A stretch of 64,000 nucleotides of DNA from Myripristis murdjan (GCF_902150065.1 NC_043990.1:2604117-2668116), one strand, 5' to 3'. Numbered from the stretch's first letter, positions 1 through 10,951 are shown. Notes: generated by a model not told the origin, from the sequence alone. Numbers and translations are program-made.

Positions 1-490
1 CATGGACTGATAATTATACTTCTACCGACTTCTCAGTCATTTTTAACTGGCAGATGTTTCATTTCAGCTGGGGCTGTGTCATTCCAATTTAATGTCAGCT
101 CCGATTAATATGGCTATGCAGCCAAAGTAAGGACAGTAAGCAGCCACATTAAGGCTGGGGACATTAAGGGAGTTATATAATCACCTTTTCAGGCTGTTAT
201 CAGTTTACCTCTGAAATAAAGAGGACAGTTTTCACAGATGTGTTGATTTATTAAAAGTTCATTTCAATGTACAGACGCAAACAAATCTGACAAATTAATT
301 AAATAAATGACCCAGGAAACTCATAAAGACTAAACAAATGAATAACGATTAATAGGCTAATTAATAACTGATAACAATATACAGCCGCACATCTCCATGG
401 AAAATCTTACAGGCAGCCTACTGTCTGTGGTGCTGACTCCGCTGAGGCACTTTATTATAGAAATTAAAATTCACGGAGGATCTTGTTTAG
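1..490. other. AT-rich sequence, no gene recognised
   Basis: No open frame, RNA gene or transposon end was recognised here. It lies just downstream (minus-strand sense) of a Crypton-like fragment and may belong to the same decayed element, but nothing in it proves that. Confidence 0.4.
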
Positions 491-501
491 CTCTTGTTTA
501 C

Positions 502-732
502 TTAAGTTGAGAAATCAGCTGTTTGCCTGGTGTTTGTCAGGTAGTCTTGTAGACATTTGACGGCCCAAGGCGTTGACCGGGCCGTACCGGCTTCATTTCC
601 TGACCTCTCCAGCTGATCCAGCTCTTCACTCGTCACTCTCGCGTATCTCTCCTTTTTCTCTTCTGTCTTGTCTTCCTCGTTCAGATGTTTATCCAAACTT
701 AGGTCGCCAAGGAAATCAAAATTGACAACCAA
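502..732 (-). pseudogene. Crypton/DUF3504-like N-terminal fragment
   Basis: A 76-residue open frame without a proper ATG start. Its middle (RYARVTSEELDQL, then a TPWAVKCLQDYL stretch) resembles the helical N-terminal domain found in Crypton tyrosine-recombinase transposons and in host proteins derived from them, such as the ZMYM/KIAA1958 group, where an R(F/Y)A-V-EEL-L motif is followed by a T-WAV-L--Y motif. The catalytic recombinase domain is not visible in the window. I infer a decayed fragment of a Crypton-like element. A chance resemblance cannot be excluded from 76 residues. Confidence 0.4.
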
Positions 733-984
733 ACGGTTCAGCAGGCGAACAACGTTGACAGCGGCTTTTGATGCAGGTTTTGGTGAAACGCAGATTCGGG
801 CAATAAGATGTTAGGCGGAGTATTATTTTCATTGATTGATTCAGTATTCAAATCAGTATTGCGCACGGCTAGCTGTGCTGCCATGCTGATTTGAGCACAT
901 TCTAAACGTCTGATTGATCAATCAGATTGCTCGGTCGGATCTACGCAACGTAGTCTCGTGTTATAATTTTAAAAAATCTCAAGT

Positions 985-1046
985 ACCCCCTGGATTTCCT
1001 CTAAGTACCCCAGGCGTATGCGTACCCCCATTTGAGAAACACTTAT
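985..1046. mobile_element. terminal piece of a hAT-like non-autonomous element (tentative)
   Basis: Repeated GTACCCC motifs lead to the edge TTTGAGAAACACTT. Read on the minus strand this starts AAGTGTTTCTCAAATG, one base away from the CAGTGTTTCTCAA ends of common fish hAT-type elements that carry the same GGGGGTAC repeats. The partner terminus is not in the window, so boundaries and superfamily are tentative. Confidence 0.35.
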
Positions 1047-1049
1047 CTA

Positions 1050-2185
1050 GACAACAGGGAGATGATGTTAATTTGTTTTTAACGATGATTGATTGGCTCC
1101 ATAGGTGAAAAATTGATGTTTAAAAATGCCATTTTTACATTGACTCCAATTGTTCACGAGAGCAAAATTCAAAATGCTGTCAAAAATTCAGTTTTTGAGA
1201 TACAATTCTGAAATTTACCACACATCATCGACCATGACTCCAGAATTTTGTCAATTTTTTCATGAACATTGAAGATTTATTTAGCAAGACTTTGCAGGTA
1301 TATGTTTACAGTAGCATTTACAGTAAAACATTTTGATGCACTGTAGGCTTAATTTTTGATAAATCAAAAATCTGTGAACATCGTTTGTGTAGGACAGTCT
1401 GAAGATGCTCTGTAGCAAGTTTGGTGACATTTGAGCAAAAATTGTGGGAGGAGAAAGGTTTAAGAAGTTTTACAGTTTTTGAAAAAAAAACAGAGTGATG
1501 GCTTCGTAATTTTCAATAGGTTTAAATGTACAAAAGTTTCTTCTATATTGAGGCTACAGTTTGATGAAAATTGTGAAGCTGTAGCACATATGGTTGATTT
1601 GTTATGAATTTTCAAAGTTTTGAACTTTAAAGGCTTGCTATAGCGCCACCATCAGGACTATTGGCTTGAATTTGCAGCTGAGGTAATCTGGACCTTTGTG
1701 CAAAGGTTGGTGAGTTTTCACCCATGGGAAGTATGATTTCCTCGGAAGAAAGAAGAAGAAAGAAAGAAAGAAAGAAAGAAAGAAGTCCTGGGAATACAAT
1801 AGTGTCCGGTGTCCTAAGCTGCCCGGACCCAAAATATATGCCATGCGTGGTCCATGCATATGTTATGGTTGTTTATTGGAAAATATGCAATGTTAAGAAA
1901 AATCCCAATATATTTTTTTATATATTATGTTGCGATATATATACATATATGGTATATGCATATATTGCAGTATATTTGAACATATAAAGACAAACTATTG
2001 CATGTAAAAATATAGTTCCGTTTTTGGTCTTGATTGCAATTTTTTTTTTTATATGTATGAATATATAGACATGTATGGTCTATGCATATATTTCAATATA
2101 TTGTAAAATATAAAGACTAGTTCCCATATATGGAAATGTAATATCTAATATATCACATGATATTTTCCAGTATACTGCAATATAT
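1050..2185. other. AT-rich spacer with simple repeats
   Basis: No gene is seen. It holds a GAAA-type simple repeat near 1750-1785, and between about 1850 and 2180 several degenerate copies of a GCATATAT / AATATATAAAGAC-type unit that make a low-complexity AT tract. Open frames here are short and compositionally biased. Confidence 0.5.
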
Positions 2186-2190
2186 TTTTG

Positions 2191-2300
2191 TTTCGTAAGG
2201 GGCTCCCACCTCAACAAGCTGAAAGTTCCCCCAAATGAAGAGGACAGTTCCAGTGAAGAAGCCCAATCAGAAACATGAAAAGCACAACAACATGGAGGAC
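2191..2300 (+). repeat. detached copy of the light-chain V 3'-flank repeat
   Basis: The stretch that starts CTCCCACCTCAACAAGC and runs through AAAGTTCCCCCAAATG to AAGCCCAATCAGAAAC is nearly identical to sequence lying 250-350 bases downstream of most plus-strand V genes (for example 11015-11110 and 34405-34500). No V segment or RSS is attached here. It is a fragment carried out of the V unit by duplication or deletion. In true V units the CA tract lies upstream of this block; here a CA tract lies downstream. Confidence 0.75.
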
Positions 2301-2305
2301 ATGAA

Positions 2306-2351
<46 letters not shown>
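2306..2351. repeat. (CA)n microsatellite
   Basis: Uninterrupted dinucleotide run directly after the detached V 3'-flank fragment. Confidence 0.9.
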
Positions 2352-2352
<1 letters not shown>

Positions 2353-2481
2353 GCAGCACTTCGTAGATTACAAGTTATAACCTTGTTTCCAAAAAGTCAC
2401 CTTTCCCAACTTGAACACACATACAACCTGTATGATCACAGAGAGAAAACACATCCGCTAGTTCAGCACAGTCAACACTTA

Positions 2482-3188
2482 CACTACTCACAAAAAGTTA
2501 GGGATATTCAGCTTTCGGGTGAAATTTCAGGATGAACCTAAAATGCATTATAACCTTTACAGGTGAACATAATGTGACCTTCTGTAAACTTTTGAATGCA
2601 CATGTCCAACTGTTCAGTGTTTCAGTACTTTTTGCACAAGTTGCTGTTCTCTAACAAGGAGTTTAACGGCAACATTCACATCAGGTGTTTGATGCTCCAG
2701 CTCATCGAGGTCGTATCATTAGGGAACGGCTGCTGGAGACTGGGGTACCTCAAATGGAGTGGCCTGCACTTTCTCAGACCTGAATCCCATAGAAAACCTA
2801 TGGGATCAGCTGAGTCGCCGTGTAGAGGCTCGGAGCTCTGTACCCCAGAACCTCAACGTCCTGAGGGCCGCCCTTCAAGAAGAGTGGGATGCCATGCCTC
2901 AGCAGACAATAACTCGACTTGTGAACAGCATGAGACGTCGCTGTCAAGCTGTAATTGATGCTCAAGGGCACATGACAAGTTATTGACACTGACATTTTTT
3001 GTTGTGGTATACCCACCACTGTTGTTGGCTTTTGTTTCAAGGAATTGTTTGAGATGAGGAAATCACCAGTGTATGCTTCTACTTAAATGCCCTACTTTCA
3101 TGATATAATATCACTGTAGCGTGAACATTTTATATTTTCCATAAATTTCACCCAAAAGCCAAATATCCCTAACTTTTTGTGAGTAGTA
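2482..3188 (+). mobile_element. Tc1-like transposon, internally deleted copy
   Basis: The ends are inverted repeats: the left begins CACTACTCACAAAAAGTTAG and the right ends CTAACTTTTTGTGAGTAGTA. TA dinucleotides flank the element (2480-2481, 3189-3190), as expected for Tc1/mariner target-site duplications. Only the C-terminal part of a transposase remains, in the plus direction (2759-2986), including the NPIENLWDQL motif that holds the last catalytic acidic residue. Compared with the 1.5-kb copy at 36823-38343 it has lost the N-terminal DNA-binding part and most of the catalytic core, so it is non-autonomous. Confidence 0.9.
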
Positions 3189-3190
3189 TA

Positions 3191-4159
3191 GGTTACTTAT
3201 AAAGTGTTTATTCTGGGTTCCAGTGTGTCTGTGCCCAGGTCAGAGCTGTGGACTGATGGGCGCGGCATGTTAGGAAGGAGGAGAGTTTGAGGAGAACCAG
3301 CAAGAACTCCACTCTGCTCTCACCACTGAGGACATCATGAAATTGGCTTGAATTACATGTTTCATGAAGTTTGAAACATTATCACATTTGTTGTCACTTC
3401 TTTAGTTGTAATTTATAACATCAACAACAATAAGAAAGTATAATTAGTACATATTATGTGGTTTTGAAAGTGTGGTGGTATTTTACACATAACAGGAATG
3501 ATCAGTACCTTTGAAATGTGATCATTGTATTTGACCAGGCAACAGCACAGGAGCAGTGGGGACAAATCAACCTCCAGAGGACAGGCAGCAGAGATCAACA
3601 GCAGAAATGGACTTATGGGTAAAAACAGGCTGGCACGACACACAGGTGAAACCACTGGGACAACCTGGCAAAGATTACAGAGAACTGACAGGGATTAATA
3701 CTGCTGGGTTAGTTAGCAGATTAGATGATTGGAAGAAGAGCGGTGCAGAAAGGCGGAGCTGGACATGTGGAGACAGGTGAGCAGGTGAGGTGACAGATGA
3801 CTGGATGAGGTTTGGGGCAGGAAGGTGGAGACAGGGGAGAGCAGGAGAGGTGAGGTGGATGACAGGACTGACACAAGGAGGGCTGGGAATACAGGAAGTG
3901 CAGGGAGACAAACACAACCAACAGACACAAAAGGCAAACACAAAAATAGAGTCAGGGGATGACTGGTGAACAAAAGAGAAACAGACAAAACTGATCCAAA
4001 ACCAGGAGATGTGACACCCAGAGGCTTTTCACACGTAGGAAAACTGTTTAGTTTCAATACTTTAAAATAACAAGTATTATTCCTGCAAACAAATCAAATA
4101 TCTTTATATTTGTCAACACAGAGTGAGACTATGTCATGTTGATAATACGATTTCAATGC
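3191..4159. repeat. spacer; right part is a paralog of 44560-44850
   Basis: No gene is recognised. From about 3875 the sequence (AGGGCTGGGAATACAGGAAG and onward) matches 44565-44850 almost base for base. The match continues across the L2 insertion into 9123-9960, paired with 44850-46790. It marks one arm of an old segmental duplication whose two copies later received different transposons. The 3191-3870 part has no recognised content. Confidence 0.75.
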
Positions 4160-4705
4160 CACCTGCGTGGCGTGGCGTCTGACCTGTCTCCGTCAGTTCA
4201 GCTCATTTTAAACCTTTCCGTATTGTTTTTAAGTTGTTTTAAGTTCACGTTTTTCTTTTTAACTAGTATCTCTTTTAGTCGGGCTGTTGCTTTTAATGAT
4301 CGAACCATCCGATCGTTGTATTTTTTACTGTGTTTGTGTGGTCCTCCGAGGCACACCGCCATCAGCCGAACATGGCTGATACTTACACCAACTTTTAGCA
4401 TTTTATCCTCTTTTTGGTTTTAATCCCCAACAAAACGGACTCGGCTGCCTTCCCCTCTTGGAGGAGCCCCCTGTGGGTATTTCGGCACTCATCCGAAGCA
4501 ACTTAAAGACTTTTAAACGTGCTTCGAGGAATCTTGGAGTGAGCTGCCCCGGCTGTTTTAACCTAGCTGCTAAGCTACAACCTGGCAAGGGACCTCTGAG
4601 CCAGCCCACCGAGCTCACCTGACGCCGACCCACCGCGGCAGGCCCAGTCTTTATGCCACGGCCGCTGTTTTTCTTTTTTCCTCAACTACCATCACTGGAC
4701 AGAAA

Positions 4706-5932
4706 ATGGCTCCACTCACCTCTCCGTCCCAGTCAGCTTGTCTCAGCTGTGTCCGTCTGTCCGACAAGATATCCGAACTGGAAAAGAGAATATCCACACT
4801 GTACCAGATCCAGGCAGCGGAGAATCTCATGGACACCATCATCTTCGGACCTGGACAAACTGACTCCCAGATGTCGGAGACCATCGCTCCCCTCCCGGCC
4901 GCCGGAGCTACGTGCCCTGATGAACCCGGTGACATCGCTCACCTCTCGGATGCCGACGCACCTCTCCCGGTCACCACTCCCGATGACACCTGGACACGGC
5001 TCGGAGCGAAGCCTAAAGCCGCTGCCAGCTCCACACCATCCCATCCGGGACGCTGGGTCCGAGTGGGAGCTAACCGGCGGAGAGACAGCCCCCCCTCCGT
5101 TGCACCGGCACCCCCCCACTTCAACATCCACCTCAACAACAGATACGACATCCTCAGCGTCAAGGATTTCCCCTCCCTGGATGATACATCACGGGCACCC
5201 CCACCATCAACAGGTGGGTGTCTCCCCCGCGGCAACACTCGCAGGCAATCCCAGCCTGTGTTTACTCCTGCCCCTCAGTGGTCCAGGGCTCGCAGCGCTT
5301 GCCACCCCTCACCGCGGAGGTCAGCTGTGCACTCCCCCGGCACCGGTCATCCCTCTCCGCGGAGGTCAGCTGGGCACTCCCCCAGCACTGATCATCCCTC
5401 ACCGCGGAGGTCAGCGGTGCACTCCCAGGCGCAACATGCTCCCTCTGTGCTTGTGATCGGCACATCGCTGGTCAGGCATGTGGTGGTGAGCGGTGGCAGG
5501 ACTTTCTGTCATCCTGGTGCCTCTGTTAAGGACATTAAGTCTGCTGCACTGCACCTGAGCGACCAGTATGGCTCTGTCCCCACCTTGGTCGTTGAGGCAG
5601 GTGTAAACGACATAAAAAACCAGTGGTCAGAGGAGCTCAAAGAAGATTTCTCACGCCTCGTTGACACTCTGCTGGACACCGGAAAGCAGGTGATTGTTTC
5701 CAGTCCGCTGCCCTCTCCGTGTTTTGGCGATATTAAATTCAGTCGCCTCCGACAGCTCCACATATGGCAGAAAGGGTACTGCATGCATAAAGGTGTTCCC
5801 TTCGTGGACAACTTTGCTGCATTTTTAAACCGGCCTACACTGTTTAAAAGAGACGGCTTACACCCAAATTTTGAAGGGTCACGCCTCTTAGCCACCAACA
5901 TTAAACTGACCCTCCGCTCCTGCTCAACCTGA
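4706..5932 (+). CDS. L2 LINE ORF1 protein with SGNH esterase-like domain
   Basis: An open frame of 408 residues. The N-terminal part has a short LSDKISELEKRI heptad-like segment that could form a coiled coil. Residues of roughly 205-250 are three tandem copies of a 15-residue unit beginning HPSPRRSA. From about residue 245 an SGNH hydrolase-like domain follows: VLVIGTSLVRHV (block I, nucleophile Ser), VEAGVNDIKN near 298 (the G-ND block) and DGLHPNFEG near 382 (the D--H pair). Esterase-bearing ORF1 proteins are known from L2 and CR1 LINEs, where the domain is thought to aid membrane or RNP handling. The frame is uninterrupted. It belongs to a mobile element, not to the host. Confidence 0.85.
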   Translation: MAPLTSPSQSACLSCVRLSDKISELEKRISTLYQIQAAENLMDTIIFGPGQTDSQMSETIAPLPAAGATCPDEPGDIAHLSDADAPLPVTTPDDTWTRLGAKPKAAASSTPSHPGRWVRVGANRRRDSPPSVAPAPPHFNIHLNNRYDILSVKDFPSLDDTSRAPPPSTGGCLPRGNTRRQSQPVFTPAPQWSRARSACHPSPRRSAVHSPGTGHPSPRRSAGHSPSTDHPSPRRSAVHSQAQHAPSVLVIGTSLVRHVVVSGGRTFCHPGASVKDIKSAALHLSDQYGSVPTLVVEAGVNDIKNQWSEELKEDFSRLVDTLLDTGKQVIVSSPLPSPCFGDIKFSRLRQLHIWQKGYCMHKGVPFVDNFAAFLNRPTLFKRDGLHPNFEGSRLLATNIKLTLRSCST

Positions 5933-5938
5933 CTCGCG

Positions 5939-8900
5939 TTGACCCCGTGTAGCTCCCCCTACCTGTGCGGCAGTCTCACTACACCCAGGAGCATCCCTGT
6001 AAGGGTGACAAATAGATTGCACAAATTTTTCTCTCTATGTGCTAATTATAGAAATTCACTTAATTTGATTGCAACTAGATCTTCTTCTAACTGTAACCGG
6101 TATCTGCGCCCGCTACCACCTGCACCCACTATTTCCACCGCTGATTTTAAGCCTTTTAAGCTGGCATTGTTAAATGCCCGCTCTGTTGCTAATAAGGCAT
6201 TCATATTGAACAATTTATTCGTTTCCAAAGAACTAAACATTATGTTCCTCACAGAGACCTGGCAAAAGAGCGATGAATATGTATTCATGAATGAGCTCTG
6301 CCCACAAGGCTGTTCTTACATTTGTGCCCCGAGGACCACAGGCCGTGGGGGGGGGGGCTAGCTGTGGTATAAGGACTGTCTCTCCACCCGCAGGGTGACC
6401 TTGGGAACTTACACCTCGTTTGAACTCTTAGTGACTAAAGTTGGGCGTGCTAACCCATTTTACTGTGTTTTGATTTACCGCCCTCCTGGTTTAAATGGCC
6501 CTTTTTTATCTGAGTTTAGTGATCTCCTCGCATCCATTATCAAATTCGAGAAAATTCTCCTTCTTGGTGATTTTAACGTGCCTGTGAATGACATCACGAA
6601 CAGTTTTGTTGTAAACTTTTTAAAGGTCATGGACTCTTTGAATTTTACTCAACATGTCAGAGGCCCAACTCACATTAAGGGCAACACCTTGGACTTGGTT
6701 TTTACATTTGAACTACACCTGGACATCACTGGCTCTGAGGAGCTGCCCGTGACTGATCATAACTGCATTCTTTTTAATGTATGTATTAACACTGACTGTA
6801 TTGTTTGTAAGCGTGTTATTTGTTCACGTATGTTAAATGATCTGTCTGCTGAGAAGTTTGCTTCTGTTTATAATGTCCACTCAAAGCAACTTCTCTGTGA
6901 GGAAGGTGATGTCAATTCCCTAGTTGATTCTTTTAACTTACTCTGCTCACTCAGTTTAGACAGAATTGCTCCCCTGAAAATTCGCACAGTTGCCACTGTC
7001 AATTCCACCCCCTGGATCAACAATGACATTCGTTGTTTGAAGCGCAAATGGCAGCGTGCTGAACGCCTGTGGAAGTCCACCAGGCTCCAGGTGCATCGCC
7101 TGCATTTTAGAGAACTTTTAACTGAGTATAACTCCATGGTCAAGGCAGCCCGGGCCACTTATTTTGCTGACCTCATCTCCTCCAACAAGCGAAATCCCAA
7201 GGTCGTTTTTGATATTATAAATAATCTTGTGGCTCCTCAGCCCTCTGTAGTACCTGTCTCTTCAGTTGAAGACTGTAATAAATTTTTATCATTTTTTGTT
7301 GGCAGAGTGGCCTGTGTTAGGGCAAGTATAACCCCCTTTTCAGCCCCTCCCCCAGCCTGTCCCAAACGTCAGTCAATACTGGACTGCTTTTCACCAATCT
7401 CCCTACATGACCTAACTGAGCTAGTCAGCAGCACAAAATCCTCTTCCTGTCCGTTAGATATCTTACCCACATCACTATTGAAAAAAGTTACTGGTTCCAT
7501 TGGCTCTTCTCTGCTTCACATTATCAACACTTCACTTGTGTCTGGCTGCTTTCCCTCTTATTTTAAACAGGCGATCGTTCAACCACTTCTCAAGAAGCCC
7601 AACCTTGACCCTTCACTGCCCAGCAACTTTAGGCCCATTTCCAAATTACCCTTTTTATCTAAGGTCCTAGAAAAGGTGGTTGCAAACCAGCTAGTCACTG
7701 TATTAAACAGACACAACATCTTTGACAAATTTCAATCAGGTTACCGTCAGATGCACTCCACTGAGACAGCGCTTCTTAGAGTGTCTAACGACATCATGAT
7801 GGCCTCCGACAGTGGCAAATCCACCATTTTAGTTCTGCTTGACCTTAGCGCCGCTTTTGATACCGTGGATCACCAGATCCTGCTTGATAGGCTCAGTGAC
7901 CACATAGGTATTTCCGGCAGCGCCCTTAATTGGTTTGCCTCCTACCTTACTGGTAGAAATTTCTCTGTTGCTGCTGGCCCTTACACCTCTGAGTCAGTCC
8001 CCTTGTCATGTGGTGTGCCTCAGGGGTCAGTATTAGGACCGATTCTGTTTGCATTGTATATGCTGCCTCTCGGCAACATTATTAATGTGTTTAAAGGTAT
8101 CTCTTATCATATGTATGCCGATGATATTCAGTTGTATTTCTCCTTTGATCCTGACTGTACCGACGATCTGAACATACTGCATGACTGTCTGTTTGCAATC
8201 AATGTCTGGATGACTAACAACTTCCTTCAGCTTAATGCGGCTAAGACTGAGGTCCTGATTGTCGCCCCTGAAGGCACTGCCCAAAAAGTGTCTAGTCGTA
8301 TTGGATCACTGAATTCTAATGTTCGCTCTAGTCTGAGAAACCTTGGAGTTATTTTTGACCAGGCCATGCACCTTGATAAACATATTCTGACCCTGACCCG
8401 CACATGCTTCTTTCACTTGAGAAATATTGCAAAACTGAGTTCTATTGTATCAAATGCCGAACTTGAAATGATTATTCACGCATTTGTGTCATCCCGCTTG
8501 GATTATTGTAACTCTCTGTTTCTGTGCCTTAGTAAATCCTCTATTGATCGCCTCCAACTTGTGCAGAATGCCGCTGCTAGGCTATTAACTAAAACATCAA
8601 AAGACCGTCATATTTCTCCTGTTTTAGCATCTTTACACTGGCTTCCGGTGCGTTATAGGATCCAGTTTAAAGTTCTGGTCTTAACTTTTAGAGCTCTGCA
8701 TGGTCAGGCACCGGAGTATTTGTCCGAACTCCTCCATGTTTATACTCCTGGCAGGACACTCAGGTCTGCCGACCACAACCTGTTGACAGTTCCCCGCACT
8801 AGACTCGAGGAGATCGAGCCTTTGAGTCGGCTGCGCCTAGACTGTGGAACACTCTCCCCCAGACCCTGAGAGCTGCAGCATCTGTTGTCAGTTTTAAAAA

Positions 8901-8946
8901 GCACCTTAAAACGTATTTGTTTAGGCAGGCGTTCCTGTTGACCTGA
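5939..8946 (+). pseudogene. L2 LINE ORF2 (endonuclease + reverse transcriptase), disabled
   Basis: The frame from 5939 and the frame from 6395 are the same and are separated by one TAG at 6359-6361, just after a G homopolymer. Endonuclease parts: LLNARSVANK and FLTETW, then [11 protein letters not shown] (near 6565) and VTDHNCI. Reverse transcriptase parts: [22 protein letters not shown] (near 7839), [10 protein letters not shown] and MYADDIQLY (near 8110, catalytic Asp pair). The C-terminal domain has [11 protein letters not shown]. Around 8805-8815 the frame shifts, and the usual LINE ending ([12 protein letters not shown] ... YLFRQAFLLT) is read in the next frame to a TGA at 8944-8946. The true start of ORF2 is uncertain because no ATG is obvious near 5939. 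Confidence 0.85.
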
Positions 8947-9122
8947 CACCTGACATTACTGTGTTATTTTATTTATGTTTCATGTTTGTATGCATTCATG
9001 TTTGTTGTTTGAATGCAATCTTGTTTTGTTGTGTTTCCTTTTAACCCTGGAAAGCACTTTGTGAGCTTTCTCTGTGAAAAGTGCTATACAAATAAATGTT
9101 ACTTACTTACTTACTTACTTAC

Positions 9123-9960
9123 ATATTTTAATGTAAACTTAATGAACATCTGAGTTACAATATTTTCTCCCCATCTTAGTTGATCATACCTGATTTAAAC
9201 TACTTTAACTACTTTCAGTGATCTAAAATGCACAGATAAATATTCTTTGCTGCTTGTATGTGTTCAGCTGTGTTTATGTTTGACCTCTGACCTTCTTAAA
9301 CGCTGTTCCTTCTCAGCCTTCAAGACTTATGACTGATTCAGTCTGAACACACGCACACACTTTCAGTCACTTACTTTGCTTGAGTTAGAGCAGCCTTGAT
9401 AAAATGGATAAAAGTATTACATTGTGCACAACAGGACACATGAAGGGTGTCCACTGTCACCACTTTTATTTGGTTCAGGTCTTCAGTGGTTTGTAAAGAT
9501 CCCTTTTATGTTAAATCCCTGTATGCTGATGACACCCTGCTTTTTACTTTGGATCCTGGAAAATATTCCCCTCACCATTGCAAATTTGTTTTAATGTTCA
9601 AAAGGGGAATCTTCAGTTTTTCATGTCCCTCCGACTTCAGTAACCATGGCAACAGATAGGCATCGCTGCTGAACCATGGCAACAGACAAGTTTCACTAGT
9701 GTAGATAAATGATGATAGATGTATCCTCTTGCTATAAAGGGACTTTTTCTATTTATCAAGCTATGATATCTGTGTTGTAAAAGTTGTACAGCAGTGACAT
9801 GAGAACAGGAAACATCCTTCAGTCAGTCACAGCAAAAATCGATCAAATTCTGCCACAATAAAACAACAGAGAAGAAATTATTGAAGAAAAATGTTATACA
9901 TATCAAGATAAAAAAAAATACCTATACATAGTATACCTATCTATCTACAGTTTATTTAAT
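9123..9960. repeat. segmental-duplication arm shared with 46003-46790
   Basis: Immediately after the LINE the sequence resumes the duplication seen at 44.85-46.8 kb, including the run from TAAAATGCACAGATAAA to AATTCTGCCACAATAAAACA. It leads into the V1 promoter region, as the other copy leads into V7. It carries no host gene. Confidence 0.8.
9447..9560 (+). pseudogene. L1-like reverse transcriptase relic
   Basis: The translation around 9517-9560 reads LYADDTLLFTLDP, the catalytic YADD box of a LINE-1-type reverse transcriptase. The bases before it resemble a decayed GT-(K/Q)GCPLSP box in another frame. Only this small patch survives. A homologous relic lies at 46309-46425. Confidence 0.6.
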
Positions 9961-9968
9961 ACAATAAA

Positions 9969-9973
<5 letters not shown>

Positions 9974-10002
<29 letters not shown>

Positions 10003-10046
10003 TTATTATTGTTATTATTATTATTTATTTATTTATTTATTTATTT
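9974..10046. repeat. (ATT)n / (ATTT)n simple repeat
   Basis: A run of ATT units passes into ATTT units upstream of the V1 promoter. Confidence 0.85.
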
Positions 10047-10168
10047 TGTAGACATCTTAATAAAGAAACCATCAGGTATACAGTAAACTAATATGAATGT
10101 AAACACGTCCTGATGAGAGTAATGTGTGTCCCTGTTGCAGTGGGTCAGAGCATTTCCATAGAGAGCCA

Positions 10169-10214
10169 CTTTGCATCAGCAGCACCATGCTCCAGTGCTC
10201 TGGGAGAGTTTATA
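10169..10214 (+). promoter_or_regulatory. V1 promoter: octamer-like element and TATA-like motif
   Basis: CTTTGCAT at 10169-10176 matches the kappa octamer ATTTGCAT at seven of eight positions. TTTATA follows at 10209-10214, about 80 bases before the leader ATG. The same spacing occurs in front of all nine plus-strand V genes of this family. Oct-1/Oct-2 binding is an inference from the motif. Confidence 0.75.
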
Positions 10215-10293
10215 GTCCTGAGAGTTGAAGACTGGATGACTGACAGCTGTCCTTCATGACAACAGAAGCCCCAGAAATCCTCCTCATCCAAAC

Positions 10294-10767
10294 ATGACTT
10301 TGAGCTCCATCCTCATCTGGACTCTCCTCTGCTGCTGCTTGACAGGTAAAGTCCAGAGAATCAAAGTCCTCTCCTCTATGAAGATCCGTCCCTCTGAAAT
10401 GAAGCGGAGAAAAGCATGACGCTGCTTTGTGTTTTTGTCTGTGTGTCCTCAGAGTCCAGAGGCCAGATCACAGTGACTCAGCCTGGAGCAGTGAGGGCTG
10501 CTCTGGGAGCCTCCGTCACCATCACATGTAAAACCAGCCAGGATGTTTATGGTGGGAGCTGTTTACACTGGTACCAACAGAAAGATGGAGAAATTCCGAA
10601 ACTCCTCATTTACGATGCTGATACTCGAGCATCAGGGATTTTAGGTCGTTTTACAGGCAGTGGATCAGGGAGTGACTTCACTCTGACCATCAGTGGAGTC
10701 CAGGCTGAAGATGCAGCAGTTTACTACTGTCAGAGTCTCCACTCTATCAACAGTCAGTATGTGTGCA
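10294..10767 (+). CDS. Immunoglobulin light-chain V gene V1 (12-RSS)
   Basis: The leader exon is 10294-10345 ([17 protein letters not shown], hydrophobic signal peptide), with donor GTAAAG. The V exon is 10453-10767 after acceptor CTCAG; both splice junctions are phase 1. The V domain reads [12 protein letters not shown]..., Cys in TITCKTS, CDR1 ending GGSCLH before WYQQKD, CDR2 DADTRAS, framework 3 [16 protein letters not shown], then AEDAAVYYC and germline CDR3 [12 protein letters not shown]. The RSS is heptamer CACAGTG 10768-10774, 12-base spacer, nonamer ACAAAAACC 10787-10795. No stop or frameshift is seen. Joining to any J in this window requires inversion because J and C are on the other strand. 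Odd: there is one extra Cys in CDR1 and one at the end of CDR3. Confidence 0.93.
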
Positions 10768-10873
10768 CACAGTGAAAAAGCGTCGTACAAAAACCTCCCT
10801 CAGTCAGACTGAACAGAAACTGAAGTGACTGCTGCAGCTGGAAGCTACTGCAGGGACTGATACAGTTCACTGA

Positions 10874-10875
<2 letters not shown>

Positions 10876-10948
<73 letters not shown>
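10876..10948. repeat. (CA)n microsatellite downstream of V1
   Basis: A CA run about 80 bases past the V1 nonamer. A CA tract sits at the same place after V2-V9 and after the orphan V flank, varying only in length (for example 34301-34338, 44172-44223, 50486-50572, 59910-59961). Confidence 0.9.

Positions 10949-10951
<3 letters not shown>

Larger units (their letters stand above)
4160..9122 (+). mobile_element. full-length L2-clade LINE
   Basis: A non-LTR retrotransposon of about 4.96 kb with a 5' UTR, an ORF1 carrying an SGNH esterase-like domain, an ORF2 with apurinic endonuclease and reverse transcriptase, and a 3' tail of TTAC repeats. The boundaries come from the paralogous block at 44.8 kb. 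There, the sequence before 4160 (GATTTCAATGC) runs straight into the sequence after 9122 (ATATTTTA...GTAAAC), so the paralog is an empty site. I see no clear target-site duplication. ORF1 is open; ORF2 has one in-frame stop and one frameshift near its end, so this copy looks young but inactive. The L2 call rests on the ORF1 esterase, the LHWLPV motif and the short-repeat tail. Confidence 0.85.

Noticed and set aside
910-925. Palindrome CTGATTGATCAATCAG as a regulatory site
   Set aside because: Isolated palindrome in AT-rich DNA with no gene nearby; chance is sufficient.
10416-10452. [12 protein letters not shown] as an alternative start of the V frames
   Set aside because: This is intron sequence running into the CTCAG acceptor. 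The true signal peptide is in the separate leader exon with its own donor and promoter.
10294-10767. T-cell receptor or heavy-chain V
   Set aside because: 12-RSS on V with 23-RSS on J, an FGGG J core and a light-chain C with terminal DQC identify a kappa-like light chain.
10754-10945. CV-repeat open frames across the CA tracts
   Set aside because: They are translations of dinucleotide microsatellites.
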